Origin: Cornus controversa | Taxonomy: Eukaryota > Streptophyta > Magnoliopsida > Cornales > Cornaceae | Direction of reading: 5' to 3' | Length of the DNA: 64,000 nucleotides | Assembly (NCBI GenBank): GCA_026545225.1 | Contig: CM048852.1 | Span: 9,224,501 to 9,288,500 of the forward strand | Shown: positions 24,283 through 36,350 of the stretch, in pieces | Position numbering within the stretch: position 1 is the stretch's first letter | Layout of the letters: each line of letters begins with the position of its first letter | Made by a program: the position numbers and the translations under genes | Notes under the pieces: model-generated | Told to the model about the DNA's origin: nothing | Seen by the model: only the letters and a program-made list of their open reading frames with translations | The model's database searches: none

Positions 24283-25425
24283 CTACTGACTAGGAGCCCT
24301 AGACATAGCTCCTCTAGCTGGTGCCCGCGAACCCTGAACTAAAGGCACTGTCCGTGGTGGTGTTAATGCCCCAAAACTTGATTGTGAGGTAGCAAGCTGC
24401 GTAGGACGCTGCTGTGAACCAATACCACCTTGAGTACCCTTCTTCTGTGGGCAATCCCAACTCATATGCCCCATCTGATGACAATTGAAGCACTTCTTAT
24501 CCGCCACCTAAGGAGTTTGTCCTTGAGTACACTCGGTCGTTCTGTGTCTTGGCTTCTAACAATTGAAATAGACTATTCTAGATTGAAATGATCTAGAAGG
24601 TATAACCACAGAAGTCACATATTGGGTTTGTTGCCCTTGTGAGCATGACCCACCATTTTTCTGTTTCTTCCTAGCACGATTGTCCGTAAGGGATCCCGTG
24701 TTCCTTGCTTGGTTCTGTGCTTCTCTTATCCTTTGGTTACCATTGCTGAACTCTTCGAAAATCAATGTTCTCTCCACTACCGCCACATAGTTGGTAAAAC
24801 CTAAAATCCCAACCTTGTCCCATATGTAGGTTTGGAGACCTCTTATGAATTGCTTGATTTTAAGCTCTTTCGTTGGAATCATCTCCTTTGCAAATCGAGC
24901 CAAGGAGGTAAACTTTGTTTCATACTCCATCACCATCATCGTCCCTTGAACAAGGTTGAAGAACTCTCTCCTCATACTGTCCTTCACCGTCACTGGAAAG
25001 TACTTCTCGAAGAAAAGCACTTGGAATGTATCACATTCCATTGTCTCCAAATCATGGTAGTCTCTCAATAATTTCCACCAACGTTTGGCATCATCCTTAA
25101 GATAGTGAGTGGCTACCTTAACTTTCAAGTCTTCCTCTATTTCAAGTACATTAAAGAGTGTAACCATCTCATCCAACCAACTTTTCACTACCATTGGATC
25201 CGATCCCCCAGAATACGACAGTTGACTATGTTTCTTAACGTGCCCCAATGCCATTATCATTCTACTAGGATGAGCTGCTCTAGGTAAAGCTTGTGTCTTC
25301 TTTTGGGTTTCCCGTTGAGTTTCCCTTGCAATTTTTCACATGGTAGTGACCATGTCACGCATAAATTGCTCTCCCCTAATAGGAACCACTTCCGGTGTCC
25401 TCTCGCAAGCTCTTCTTGGTGGCAT
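24283..25425 (-). pseudogene. Gypsy gag with CCHC zinc knuckle (broken)
   Basis: The likely start is ATG at 25425 (MPPRRACERTPEVV). A stop interrupts near 25340. A long open stretch from 25260 to 24556 carries the retrotransposon gag domain (SDPMVVKSWLDEMVTLFNVL ... DDAKRWWKLLRDY). The nucleocapsid box CFNCHQMGHMSWDC (C-x2-C-x4-H-x4-C) lies near 24445-24490 in another frame. Confidence 0.82.
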
Positions 25426-25728
25426 CCTTCTATATAGATGACAAGAAGATACTTAGAATTCGTGCATGAATGTATTGGACCAATTCACTTCATGCATACT
25501 CAACATGCTAAAGTACTTCACAAATAGCATATTATGTAAACAATTAAGCACATAAGAATTTTCCATGTAATATGTACTTAGTCTAAGCTTACACTAAAAA
25601 ATCTCAAAAATAGGATCATAACCTCAATTTTAAAATCCCATAAATTATTGATTTCTTTCAATCCAACAAGTGGCTTAACCTTTTCCCGTCGTCCTTAGGT
25701 ATTCTGACCTAGAGCTCTGATACTAAGT

Positions 25729-28460
25729 TATCACACCCCGATTCCCGTTCTCTGGAAACCAAGGATGACTGGGTCCTCACCTCACCTAATCATCTAAAAA
25801 ATCTCAAACTAAGTGTGGAAGCTTTCAAACTACGTCGTTACATTGGCGTGTACACATCAATACCCCTCGCAATGGGATTATACATATAATTACCAAGTTT
25901 TGGAACTCAACTCTATATATGAGTGGAATTTTGACTTGAAACTTACACCATTGGAAATAGTGTTAAAAAAGAATCAATTTTAAAAAAAGAATCACTTGAT
26001 TCGGGTTTGAAACGACCAAGTTATGCTTAATTCAAGAACTTGAAAATCTAGAGCAATAAGTAGTCTTTTGTCTTGCCCTTCCAGAAATGCCCAAAAACAA
26101 ACAGTCGACTATCTTTCCCTTCTAAAAAGTGCAAAATGCTGATTTCTAGAAAAATGAGAGTTCTAGAATAATGAAATAGTCTTATGCCCCAAAAAGGAAA
26201 GTCGACTATCTTGCCTTCCCAGAAAGTGCAAAATGCTGATTTCCAGAAAAATGAGATTTCTAGATCAGTAAAATAGTCTTCTGTCCCAAAAAGGAAAGCC
26301 GACTATCTTACCTTCCTAGAAAGCTCTAAAAGTTGCTGGATAAAACAGTCGACTTCTTTTGAAGAGAAAGTTGACTATTTTCACCTGTGAAATTCTTTTA
26401 GTCTTTTTATCTCAAAATTAACTCCAAAACTAATACCTAAACATTTCCAACCATCTACAATTGTCATTTCATCATCTACAAATGATCATTATGCAAGTAC
26501 TCCAATTCAAAACAATTGAATCTCTGTCAACCATCCCATAAACCAACTTCATTACATAATTACATATAAGGTCCAATTCAATTACAAGCTATATATAAAA
26601 GAGGTGTAGCTACAACATCTACATAATCCAAACAGCCATAATTGATCTATAAGGTGCATAGCATGATAAGAATGCATAAATCTAGTCTCCAACCATCACT
26701 TCCTCAATATCATACATGAGAAGCTAAAAGTTCCTAATTCATATTGTTCCCTCAAGGTTACACATATAATCCAAGCATAAAGATGTGGTTCACAAATGAG
26801 TATATCCTTATAATACACATAATGGAATTCAATACCACATCTTTCCATTCATACACCAAAAGTTACATGTGATCCATATATAGTCATTACATGTGAACAA
26901 AAACATACCAACATACTTAAAACATAAATACAATGTTTTCAATCTAGTCCAAATGCTACAAGCCGGCATGGACATCTATGTACGTATCAAAAGGTCAAAA
27001 CTCAAAAGAACTTCAAGAGTCCACATAGTCAATCATGCCTCATCTTCTATTGGTGTCTTATCTGAAAAGAGTTTATATAAATGGGGAGTGAGCTTTATCC
27101 TCTCACATCTCAGTAGAAATGATCCACCCATCCCCACTCTAACCCGTCAACCATGCATGAATGCACATGAAATCGCTACATGTCTACATGACAAGTATAC
27201 ATGCTCCTTACCCATAAATAAACACATTTTTCAATTATACGTGACGCTTCACATCTCAATGCATTTACATACACATATATCAAATTGAGCAAGCCACAAT
27301 TTATATATATATATATATATATAACTCATGCCACATAAATTCATAAATTAATTCAAGGGGGCTATCAAATCACTCCAATAGTAAAGGTCTCAAGGGCACC
27401 AAAATTCTACTTACGCTTTATCAGGTTGCTATCTCGAAGGGAGCGCCTCCTCTTGGCCAAGTTTTGGGTCTTTCATCCTAGGGGCCATCCCCTTATCTTA
27501 ATTCACACTCCTGTCCCAAAATCGTCACATAGTGCATATAACCACAACAATGCACATATCTAAACAATGAATGCATTTTTATCAAATCAATGCATTTTAC
27601 TCACCTCAAGATTGTCCCAATGCTATCACACTCACCTCATGAAATTCATCATGCTTATGTATTTTACAAGAAAAATCATATCCTTCATGCACAAGTTTAT
27701 GAAAACTCACATTTTCATGTTTTCACCAAATGAACACATTTTTCATCAAAAGCATTCATAGTCTTATATTTGCACATACACAACATATATAAGTCCTAAC
27801 TAACATGTTAGACATTTATACATACATAAATCACATTGATATACATATATACACATATTCATAACCCTAGGCTCAAGAAATCGAATCTATCTTTCATATC
27901 ACATAAAAGTGACCTATAAAATCAAAGTAAAGACGAGTCTAGTGTCCCTACCTCAAATCTTAGCCTTTACACATTTTCCTTTTTCGGTCTCCTCCAAATC
28001 ATACTTTAAGGCCCTCAAATTCTAGAGAGAAGGGAGAGAGATGAAGTGAGAACTTTAGAGAGAGAAAGATCCGTAAAAATGAATATCTCTGACCTCGTAG
28101 ATATTTATTCCACTCCTAGGGGGGCAAAAAGACCATTTTGCCTCCGAGCCACTTAACGTACTCTCCCGACCTCCGAATTAATTCGCGAAAACTCTGTTGG
28201 CCTCAAAATCACTTTTTTAATATTCTAAACATTTCGTTTAGTCTATAGTCAAAAATAAAATTTTCTAAATTTTTTTTCGGAATTCTCGGACTCACTTAAC
28301 CTTTTTCAAAAGTTTCCAAAACTTCCTGAAACCATAATCCAACGCACTAAACGTGTTTCCCGCATTCAAAACATGTTAAATATCATTTAAAATGCATTTA
28401 AAGTAATAAATGATGAAAAAGAAATTAAAAAATAGGCTAAAATTGGGCACGCTCTCTACA
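25729..28460 (-). repeat. 5' LTR of the gypsy element
   Basis: Begins TATCACACCCCGATTCC (the terminal TG has become TA) and ends GGGCACGCTCTCTACA on the plus strand, then the duplication cagag. Slightly shorter than its partner because of several small deletions (for example near 27960 and 28300). Confidence 0.88.
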
Positions 28461-28465
28461 CAGAG

Positions 28466-28860
28466 TGTTGGTCCCTAAAAATGGGACAAGAACAAGCAGA
28501 AATCAAAATGCTAAAGTGGATGATTACAATAAGTAGAAGAGATAAGGTCCCTAATGAGAGTGAGAGAAAAACTAAATATAACACCCATTTGTGAAAAAAT
28601 TAGAGAAAGTAGACTGAGATGATTTAGACACATATATCGGAGGCCTAGAGACACACCAGTGAAGCGGGGAAGACTAATTGTAATAGAAGGTAAGAGGCGG
28701 AAAGAGCGACAAAAAATAACATGGAATGAGTTTAATTAAAAATGACTTTAAAAAGTTAAACATGAGAAAGAAAATGACATGTAATAAAAATTTTGGAGAG
28801 AGATGATGCATTTAGCTAACCTCGTTCCTATGGAACTAAGAGAAGGATGATGATGATGAG
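28466..28860 (+). pseudogene. RTE LINE copy 1, C-terminal coding end and 3' tail
   Basis: Immediately after the gypsy duplication the reading continues CWSLKMGQEQAEIKMLKWM, then RRDKVPNESERKTK, the usual RTE C-terminal region, with stops after that. Non-coding sequence follows to the GAT-rich 3' end at 28860. Confidence 0.75.
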
Positions 28861-28933
28861 CACAACTACATATTATTCACATGTTATACCATCATAATTT
28901 TACTTATAGGAAAAGCTTAATACGAGACTATAG

Positions 28934-29424
28934 CGGACCCCGTTTGGGATTGCTTTTCAAAAGCTTAAAAGCGCTTTTACTTTAAAATTTTGCATTTAAA
29001 TGTGTTTGGTAACTATTAGAAAGACTTTTAATAGTTACCAATTTTAACTTAGTAGAGCTTTTGAATGAAGCTAAAATTTGTAGCTTTTAAAACTGCGTTT
29101 AGAGTAGAGGTTTTTATATATTATGCAACTATTTCTCCTTAGATAATTTAATCCTTTTATTATTTTAAAGACAATTTCACCCATTTCTTTTATAAAGTTG
29201 TTATTATAAAGCACAGTAACATTCTATTAAAGGGCATTATTGTAAAATTAGCAATATAAGTATTTTAAAAACTATTGTTACCAAATATATTACAAATAGA
29301 AAAGAACTTTGTACAATGTATTATCAAACATCTTAGATTTTTTTTACCAACAGTAATTTTTTGATAGCTCTCCTGATAAAAAAAAAATACTTTTTTCGAT
29401 CTAATAGCAACCCCAAACAGGTTC
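28934..29424. mobile_element. MITE with GTTTGGG-type terminal inverted repeats
   Basis: Starts cggaccccgtttgggattgc and ends gcaaccccaaacaggttc; reversed, the end reads gaacctgtttggggttgc. The flanks show only tag on each side (28931-28933 and 29425-29427). A 3-base duplication would suit a PIF/Harbinger-like origin, but the usual TTA/TAA is absent, so the superfamily is uncertain. Confidence 0.6.
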
Positions 29425-29430
29425 TAGTCT

Positions 29431-29820
29431 CTTGACTCTCTTTGGCTTCATTTGTTGTGAATGGAAATCATTTCACAGCTGATTCACACGTAGGGACATT
29501 TTCTTCCTGTTTTCATTGTTAAGCAGAATTTCAACTAGACCTGTATATATAACTCATCACACTCTTGACTCTCTTTGGCTTCATTTGTTGTGTATGGAAA
29601 TCATTTCACAGATTCACACATAGGGACATTTTCTTTCTGTTTTTATTGTCAAGCATAATTTCTACTAGACCTATATATATAACATCACACTCCTGACTCT
29701 CTTTGGCTTCATTTGTTGTGCATGGAAATCATTTCACAGCTGATTCACACATAGGGACATTTTCTTTCTGTTTTCATTGTTAAGCAGAATTTCAACTAGA
29801 CCTATATATATAACTCATCA
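29431..29820. repeat. Three tandem copies of a ~130-bp unit
   Basis: Each unit begins c(t/c)tgactctctttggcttca and ends near tatatataac-catcacac. Starts lie at about 29431, 29564 and 29692. Units differ by a few substitutions and short deletions. Each carries a tatatataa box and a ggaaatcatttcacag block. There is no coding sequence. Confidence 0.85.
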
Positions 29821-30688
29821 CATTCACACGAATCCTCTCCGGTTCCTCACCTGTGTTGTACCCATCATGTGTACTACTATATCAACACGGCAACAAACTG
29901 TATCACAATACAAACACATTAAATCAACACACATGCAACAATAATGTAACACTCATGCAACACATTTACGTCAAAGATGTAACACTAGCAACATATTACA
30001 TCGTATTGCAATACTACAACATTATTAAATCAAGAATTCAACATCTTTACATAATTGTTGCGTTATTAATTTAAAGCCTTGCATTAACAATTTAAAATTA
30101 TTGTATTATTGATTTAGAGTTGTTGCAATACATGAATCATGAATCATTTAACTACAACAAACTTCTCTTACATATATTAAAGTGTCCCTCATTTTCTTGG
30201 AATATCCCATTTTATTTGTAAAACTTTGGTCAATATTGAAACCAACATCTAATGTGTCAAACCCCAACCAACCCATCAAATAGATCTCCACCATCAATTA
30301 TATTTGTTTCTCTCTCCTTTCACGTGTATTTCAAAATCAACCAAAGAAGATGGCAAACAAACACACATTCTTTGTATATTTATCTAAGCATGGCCCATGC
30401 TCGTTATTTATTATTTCGTGTGAAGCAAATTGATCCTGCATAAGTCTCTTACAATATTTCAAAAAATTACGAGTGTGAAGCACGAGTCGGTCAAAAGGAG
30501 CTGATAATCTTTGATGTTTAAAAGATCGATATAATAAAAAAAAACACCAATGGTCAAAAAAGTAATCCAATACTCATTAACAGACAAATTCCAACCACAA
30601 GCAAGACCAAGAAAAAGTGCAATTGCTTAAAGCCTTGAACCACCACACACGCTTAAGTGATTGATTGTTGGATGATGTGAGCACCAAC

Positions 30689-30729
<41 letters not shown>

Positions 30730-31021
30730 TGTTTCCTGAATGGGGTGGATTTCCTTAAAGAAGAAAAACAATAGTACAAGAATTTAGAGGCAGCATACTC
30801 CCTCAATTACATAGGAGAAATGGAAAACGTATATTTCCAACAAAGTGCAAAAAAAGAGAGAAAAAAAACATAAAATTAACATAAAGTCTTCAAAATTAAG
30901 GCTCTTGGAGTGCAAAACTTCCCACAAAATAAAGATATACTATGATGTTCGCACTAATCATCATCAGATCTATCTAGGTTCTGTTGATGTCGAGATTCTC
31001 TATCCTTGGATGAAGAAGAAT
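29821..31021. other. Intergenic DNA with a TTA microsatellite
   Basis: Rich in caaca/ttgttg words at 29870-30130. A perfect (TTA)n array lies at 30689-30729. No gene is supported; the Asn-rich reading frame is the microsatellite. Confidence 0.5.
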
Positions 31022-31660
31022 TTATGTATTTTCTTGCGTTTTTATAGATACGCCAAGCGATTGTACAGCTCCAATTTTTAACATGGCTACAAACATCGTT
31101 GCCCATTTTAACCTCTCAGCCTTCAGCTTCTGCTCTCTAGTCAAGCGTGCTTCAGAGTAATCAGCCTCACTAGCAGCTTCAACAGCTGCAGTCTTTGCAA
31201 TAGCATTGACCACAAAGACAAACACTGTGCCCTCCATGCAGGTCACACTGTCAGGTTGAGATAGAAGTTGTCTGCCTAAGCTTGAGACCTGCCCACTCTC
31301 ACTGTTATGGACACGACTGTTTCGATTCAGTGACATGCTTGAGAGGACCCCCAAATTTGGATTCTTAATGCCTCTGGTTGCAGCCTGAATCATAGTTGCA
31401 GCTGTATCTGCATCTGCATCTCAGAGACTCCAAGTTGTTACTGGGTGGCTCTAGAAGGTGGATCCTGTCCATCCTTCTGACTTTACAATTACCATCTTAA
31501 GTTTCTCTTCCCTTTCAGGAGCATCTGGCATATCACAACCAGATCCCAAGGACAAAGTAACACTTTCCTTCTCGGACCAATAAGTTTTTCTGTCTGACAA
31601 ATGTGCTACCGAATCATCCTTCTCAGATACGAAGCTCTTGCTAGTTAATTTTGACTGCAC
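31022..31660 (-). pseudogene. Unidentified plant coding fragment with in-frame stops
   Basis: On the minus strand an acceptor-like tgtgtgcag is followed by an open stretch reading KLTSKSFVSEKDDSVAHLSD ... EREEKLKMVIVKSEGWTGST. After two in-frame stops the same frame continues as DADADTAATMIQAATRGIKN ... AVEAASEADYSEARLTREQK and LKWATMFVAMLKIGA. The composition is protein-like (balanced, non-repetitive), and AATMIQAATRG vaguely recalls an IQ motif. I do not recognise the family. It may be the 3' end of a decayed gene, or a real gene with an unrecognised intron over the stops at about 31400-31450. Confidence 0.4.
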
Positions 31661-32589
31661 ACAGAAAATTATTGCTGCTCAGTATATATAACATGTAGCA
31701 TGGAAACAATACTCAAATTTACAACATGCATTGTTTTGTAATATAGGATGGAGTGAAGTACAAATGTATAACCAATTTAATGAAGATGTAAACTTTGGGG
31801 GTGGCTGTGTGCACACCAACTAGGGAAAAAAAGATGTAAACTTTACCAATATACAGTTAGCTTGGCTTCCAAAAATAAGCAGCAGGAAGAAGAACGAAGA
31901 CAACCATTACATTGGAATTTTATGAACTTTCATGGTTCACAATACTACACAAAATACACAGTGGCAATATTGCACGCAGAGATATTAAGAATATATGCCA
32001 CCAAGATTCTAATTAGACAAACAAAGGTCATTCAATCCGGTACCCTAATGTATGCGACAAATTACGAAAGAATAACCACAAACCAGTGACTATTGGGATA
32101 TGATGTGAGCCTTAATATAAACCCTTAAATTATGTAATGACCACATTTAGATTTTTAAAAAAATGAAATTTCAAACCATGAACATAAACCTTTGGGTTTA
32201 GATGATATAACAAAAGAATACTCAAAGAGTTAAAAATCTAAAAGAAATATATTCAGGTTTTAATATTCAATGCACAATTGTATAACTTAAAAAGCCTTAA
32301 AAAGTAAGTAATTGATTGAAATAGGATGGTGCTGAGCCAAAATTGTATTTAATAGAAAGAATTCCCTCATCAAATAACAATTTATACTCAAATCAGTATC
32401 GTACCACAGAGACCAATTTTGCATTAAATTGCGCCCAGTGTCGTTTTTGTGTAAACCAGTGACAGGCAAGCAATATTATCCCTATTAAGCAGCACACTGA
32501 CGGAATAGTAAATTACTGTTCATTACATAAGATTTATAATGTTTTACTATTTAGTTCTTATGCATAACAATTTTAACCAATAGGTTAAA
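31661..32589. other. AT-rich intergenic DNA left of the viral insert
   Basis: I see no gene, RNA or clear repeat here. Short open frames have low-complexity composition. Confidence 0.4.
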
Positions 32590-32689
32590 TACTTCTTATA
32601 TTGCATCACAGGAATTAGAATTAATAAAAAATTCTGAATTAATTGAATATGAATATTCAAAATAAGTTGAACAAGTGGACTATTCCACA

Positions 32690-33632
32690 GGTTTCAGCAG
32701 ATTCTATTTATAAAATAGGAATGCTAATTTTAAAAGCCGAATGGCTATAAAGACAATGGAACAAACCATTAGTCTTGATGCAAAAGATGAGATCATTAGG
32801 TTATTAAATCCTAGAGATCTGTATAGACATATGAATAAATATAAATTCATACATATTGGTTTAATACAAATTGCTTTTAAACCTTTAACACTTCTTGGCA
32901 TGAATGCATGCATACAGGCAACACTTATAGATGCTAGGTGTCTGGATTATAAACCTTCTTTAATGGGGGCTTTAGAAACCAGTCTGTGTCATGGACAGGT
33001 TTAGTATATCCTAGTTTGAGTTTATCTTTAACAGATCCAAACATATATGAAGCCACTAGTCTTCGCATTCAAACACATGGATATAATTTCTTACCTGGAT
33101 CAGAAACTATAAATTTAATTTATAGAATTCATTATAAGGTATTGAATACCTTATATCCAAATGTTAAAAAGAAATGTAACCCTGGACAGACATTGTTATG
33201 GGACACTAATATATTCACTTCACATATTGCAACTCCAAGAATGATTTCTTGGGATGAAGTTGAATTTCCTGAAAATTGGACTATTCCAAATGCAGTACCT
33301 CCAAAACCTATCATAAATAGGGCTTTGGATCAGATTATACAAGGAACTGATGGTGATGTACTTCTAAATTTTAGAAGACCCCTAAGTTTAACTAGGATTT
33401 CATCATCAAGAGAGAGAATTCCACCATATAGGGTTTCTACTCCTCCATCTTCTCGAAATTTTATCTCAGAATTTAGACCAGTGACCAAGAAATCAGATAA
33501 TGAGGAAATAGTTGAGGGAGTTGTTCAATCTGAACAACAAATACCCCATGCGGTGTATCATCACCCTACAGCAGGAAAAGATTTTGGTAGAGAATTTACC
33601 CCTACCACTTCTAAAATGGATTATAATGGTTA
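32690..33632 (+). pseudogene. Caulimovirid movement protein region (broken)
   Basis: Two overlapping frames (32741-33001 and 32986-33630) together carry the 30K-type movement protein domain. Seen in sequence are the LIDAR-containing strand, SLMGALE..SLCHG, and LRIQTHGYNF with YRIHYKV. At least two frameshifts occur (about 32730 and 33000). The product would mediate cell-to-cell spread in a live virus; here it is not intact. Confidence 0.72.
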
Positions 33633-33659
33633 ATACAATAGATCGAGAAGCCATTAACA

Positions 33660-35817
33660 CAGAATTTCATCAGGAACAGTATTGAGTATTCAGACTTGGT
33701 ATTTTAAGGAGTTCAATAATAAACAATTAAAAACTTTTAAACATCAATTCTATGAATTCTTAGAAGAAAAACAAATTGTTATGCCTTTTGTTTCATGGTT
33801 TTGTATGTTTAATCATTCAGTTATGAATCTAAATATTTTAGATGAATATCTGAAAACTTGGCATACTGAAAGAGAAAAATAATCCATTCGGTACATCCTC
33901 CAACTGAAGATAGAAGTGACGCACCAGTAACAAAGGAAGATGTTAATAAAATTTTCAAACAGAATAATTATTCAAATCTCCATTTCCAAACTATTGGAAA
34001 ACAATTGGGAAGAATTGAAAATAATGTGGATACAGTTTTAAATATTATTACTACTCAGTCCATAAATGAGAAACCAGTGATAAGGAATTCAATTCCTAAA
34101 GCTCCGGTTCAACCTCCAATAGAGGTAACAGGATTTAAAATGAATAATCCAAAAAAGACAGAATTTCTTGATAAATTAAACAAGAAATTACAGGAATTAA
34201 AAATTAATGTGCTTTCTCATAATGAGTCAGAACAAAATTCAGATGATGAATTTTCTAAATCTCAAATTGATTAGATGTAGACATCTTTATCACAAATACT
34301 TGAAATTAACAGGATTGTTTATGATAAAAATATGCATTCTAATGCTGCTCCAGCTCCAAGTAGGTATAATTATCCTAGACCTACTCCACAAGATATTCTT
34401 TATGAAGAAGATTTTCTTCATACTTAGAAATCTTTTCATGGAGAGACCATTTATGAATGGAACATAGACGATATGACGGATTATCAGATATATGAAGTCA
34501 TACATCAAATATTGATGTTTGATGTATAGACAGTATGTAAACAAAACAATAATACTAATCCCCAAGTGGCTAAGTTTATTATTTGTGGATTTACAGGAAT
34601 ATGGAAAGGTTGGTGGGATAATGTTCTCACTCCCATTCAAAAACAGGAAATTATGACTGCTACAAAGTTGGTTAAAGATGAATTAACTCAGCGGGAAAAT
34701 AATCAAACTGACTCTGTTTACACTCTTATTCTTACAATTATTCAACATTTTGTAGGACCAAAGGGTGTCAATAGTGAAAGAAGTAGAGAGTTATTACAGA
34801 ATTTACAACGTTCATCTTTTAACCCATTTTAGATGGTACAGGGATGTCTTTTTAGCCAGAGTTTACAACTCACAGATGCAAATAGTGAGCACTGGAAGGC
34901 TAAATTTATTGATGGTCTACCAAATTTCTTTGCTGACAAAGTTCACAAGAAATCAAGGGATCTCAATAATGGAATTTCAATTCCATACAGTAGCTATACC
35001 TATGGCGGATTAATTAATATAGTAATCCAAGAAGGTTTAGCCTTGTGCAATGATTTAAAATTGCAACACCAGTTAAAATTACAAAGATTAACTGGTAAAC
35101 AGGAATCAGGGGAATTTTGTGACCAATTTGCTTATAATATTCCTATTTTATATCCTAAAACTAGGAAAAGACATAAAACAAAAAAGCCTTATATAAAGAG
35201 GTTTCCCAGGAAAAAACGTTATCAAAAGGATAATGCTTTTAACCCGTATCAAAGAAGAAGGAAAAAAGGATCTTCTTCTAAAAAAACTAGTAGGTAAGCC
35301 CAAATCAGAGGCTAAGTGTTTTAAATGCGGAAAAATTGACCATTATGCTAATAAATGTAAAACAAAAGAAAAATTATATAAAATCCAAGATGAAAATTTG
35401 AAAATCGAATTGAGTAAATTACTTCTTAATTCAGAAAATTCAGAAGAATATTATGCCAGTTCTGATGAAGAAATTATGGAATTACAATCCTCTTCTTCTT
35501 CTGAGAAAAATGATAAGAAAAATTATCATAATTGCTCTTGTCATCCTTCTCATGATTATTACAAAACAATTGTTGAAATGAATGGTCTTAGCATAAATGT
35601 TTTGACCAGTAATCAACAATCATTGTTGGATTTAATTGAGGCATTACAGGATCCTAAAATAAAGCTTAAAATAATTGAGCTTTGTTATCAGAAATATGAG
35701 AATAATTCAACTCAAATTAGTCCTGTGACTATTGAAAATCATTACAGTATGAAAGAAGTTCTACAAAGATTAGAACCTCCAGTCCAATCTAAGACATTCA
35801 AATCTTCCAAACATTAG
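33660..35817 (+). pseudogene. Caulimovirid capsid/nucleocapsid region (broken)
   Basis: Several frames cover this stretch: 33682-33882, 34005-34274, 34566-34832, 34833-35297 and 35233-35817. The diagnostic element is the zinc knuckle CFKCGKIDHYANKC (C-x2-C-x4-H-x4-C) near 35319-35360, preceded by a Lys/Arg-rich segment typical of a nucleic-acid-binding capsid C-terminus. A serine/acid-rich stretch follows. Frameshifts separate the pieces. Confidence 0.7.
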
Positions 35818-35989
35818 AATGGAAGTTAATTGTCTTAAAACAGAAATTAGACAATTAAAAATTCAACAACAGAATATGAATTTAGAAATTCAATTAATTA
35901 AACCAAAATAGAATGTTTCTGAAGCATCTTCTTCAGAAAAATCAATAAATAATACAGAAGAAGGTAAAGAAGTTGATTATTTAAGACTT

Positions 35990-36319
35990 CTTAACCAAGT
36001 TACATATCAGAAATGGTATATTCATATCACTTTGGTTATTGACAAAGTTTTCACTATTAAAAATCTTGTTGCTCTTGTTGATAGTGGTGCAGATATGAAT
36101 TGTATACAAGAAGGTTTGGTTCCTACTCAGTATTTTGAGAAGACAACCCACAGTCTCATTAGTGCAAGTGGTGGAAAAATGCAGATTAAGTATAAACTTA
36201 ATACTGTATCCATATGCAAAAAGGGTATTTGTTTACCATCTACTTTTTTACTTATAAAAAAATATGTATCAACAGGTAATATAAGGAACACCTTTTTTAG
36301 CATTAATATTTCTTATTGA
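35990..36319 (+). pseudogene. Caulimovirid aspartic protease
   Basis: The block VALVDSGADMNC (DSGAD active site, about 36069-36104) with downstream ISASGG matches the pararetroviral retropepsin. The frame closes at 36319 by frameshift before the reverse transcriptase. Confidence 0.72.
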
Positions 36320-36350
36320 TCATATTGATTCCAATGGAATTACTACAACA

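Larger units (their letters stand above)
17918..28460 (-). mobile_element. Full-length Ty3/gypsy retrotransposon (chromovirus-like, Tekay/Del type likely)
   Basis: A complete 10.5-kb insertion on the minus strand with LTRs of about 2.8 kb at 17918-20783 and 25729-28460. Exact 5-base duplications cagag flank it (17913-17917 and 28461-28465), and the RTE LINE reading resumes across them. On the minus strand the primer site after the 5' LTR is tagtatcagagctct (decayed initiator tRNA-Met site, 25708-25724). The polypurine tract aagggtgggaggt precedes the 3' LTR (20784-20797). Internal order is gag, zinc knuckle, protease, reverse transcriptase, RNase H, integrase, as in gypsy. All ORFs are broken, so it is not autonomous now. 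Confidence 0.9.
15110..28860 (+). mobile_element. RTE-type LINE (copy 1), split by two later insertions
   Basis: Three separated segments form one non-LTR element: 15110-15579 (N-terminal part of the reverse transcriptase region), 16964-17917 (reverse transcriptase core) and 28466-28860 (C-terminal part). Removing the inserts reconnects the coding sense across both junctions. The 3' end reads ctcgttcctatggaactaag, then a short (GAT)n tail at 28846-28858, as in plant RTE elements. The 5' end is truncated or unrecognisable, and no convincing flanking duplication was found. All segments carry stops and frameshifts. Confidence 0.75.

Noticed and set aside
30577-30771. Asn-rich minus-strand frame
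   Set aside because: Direct translation of the (TTA)n microsatellite.
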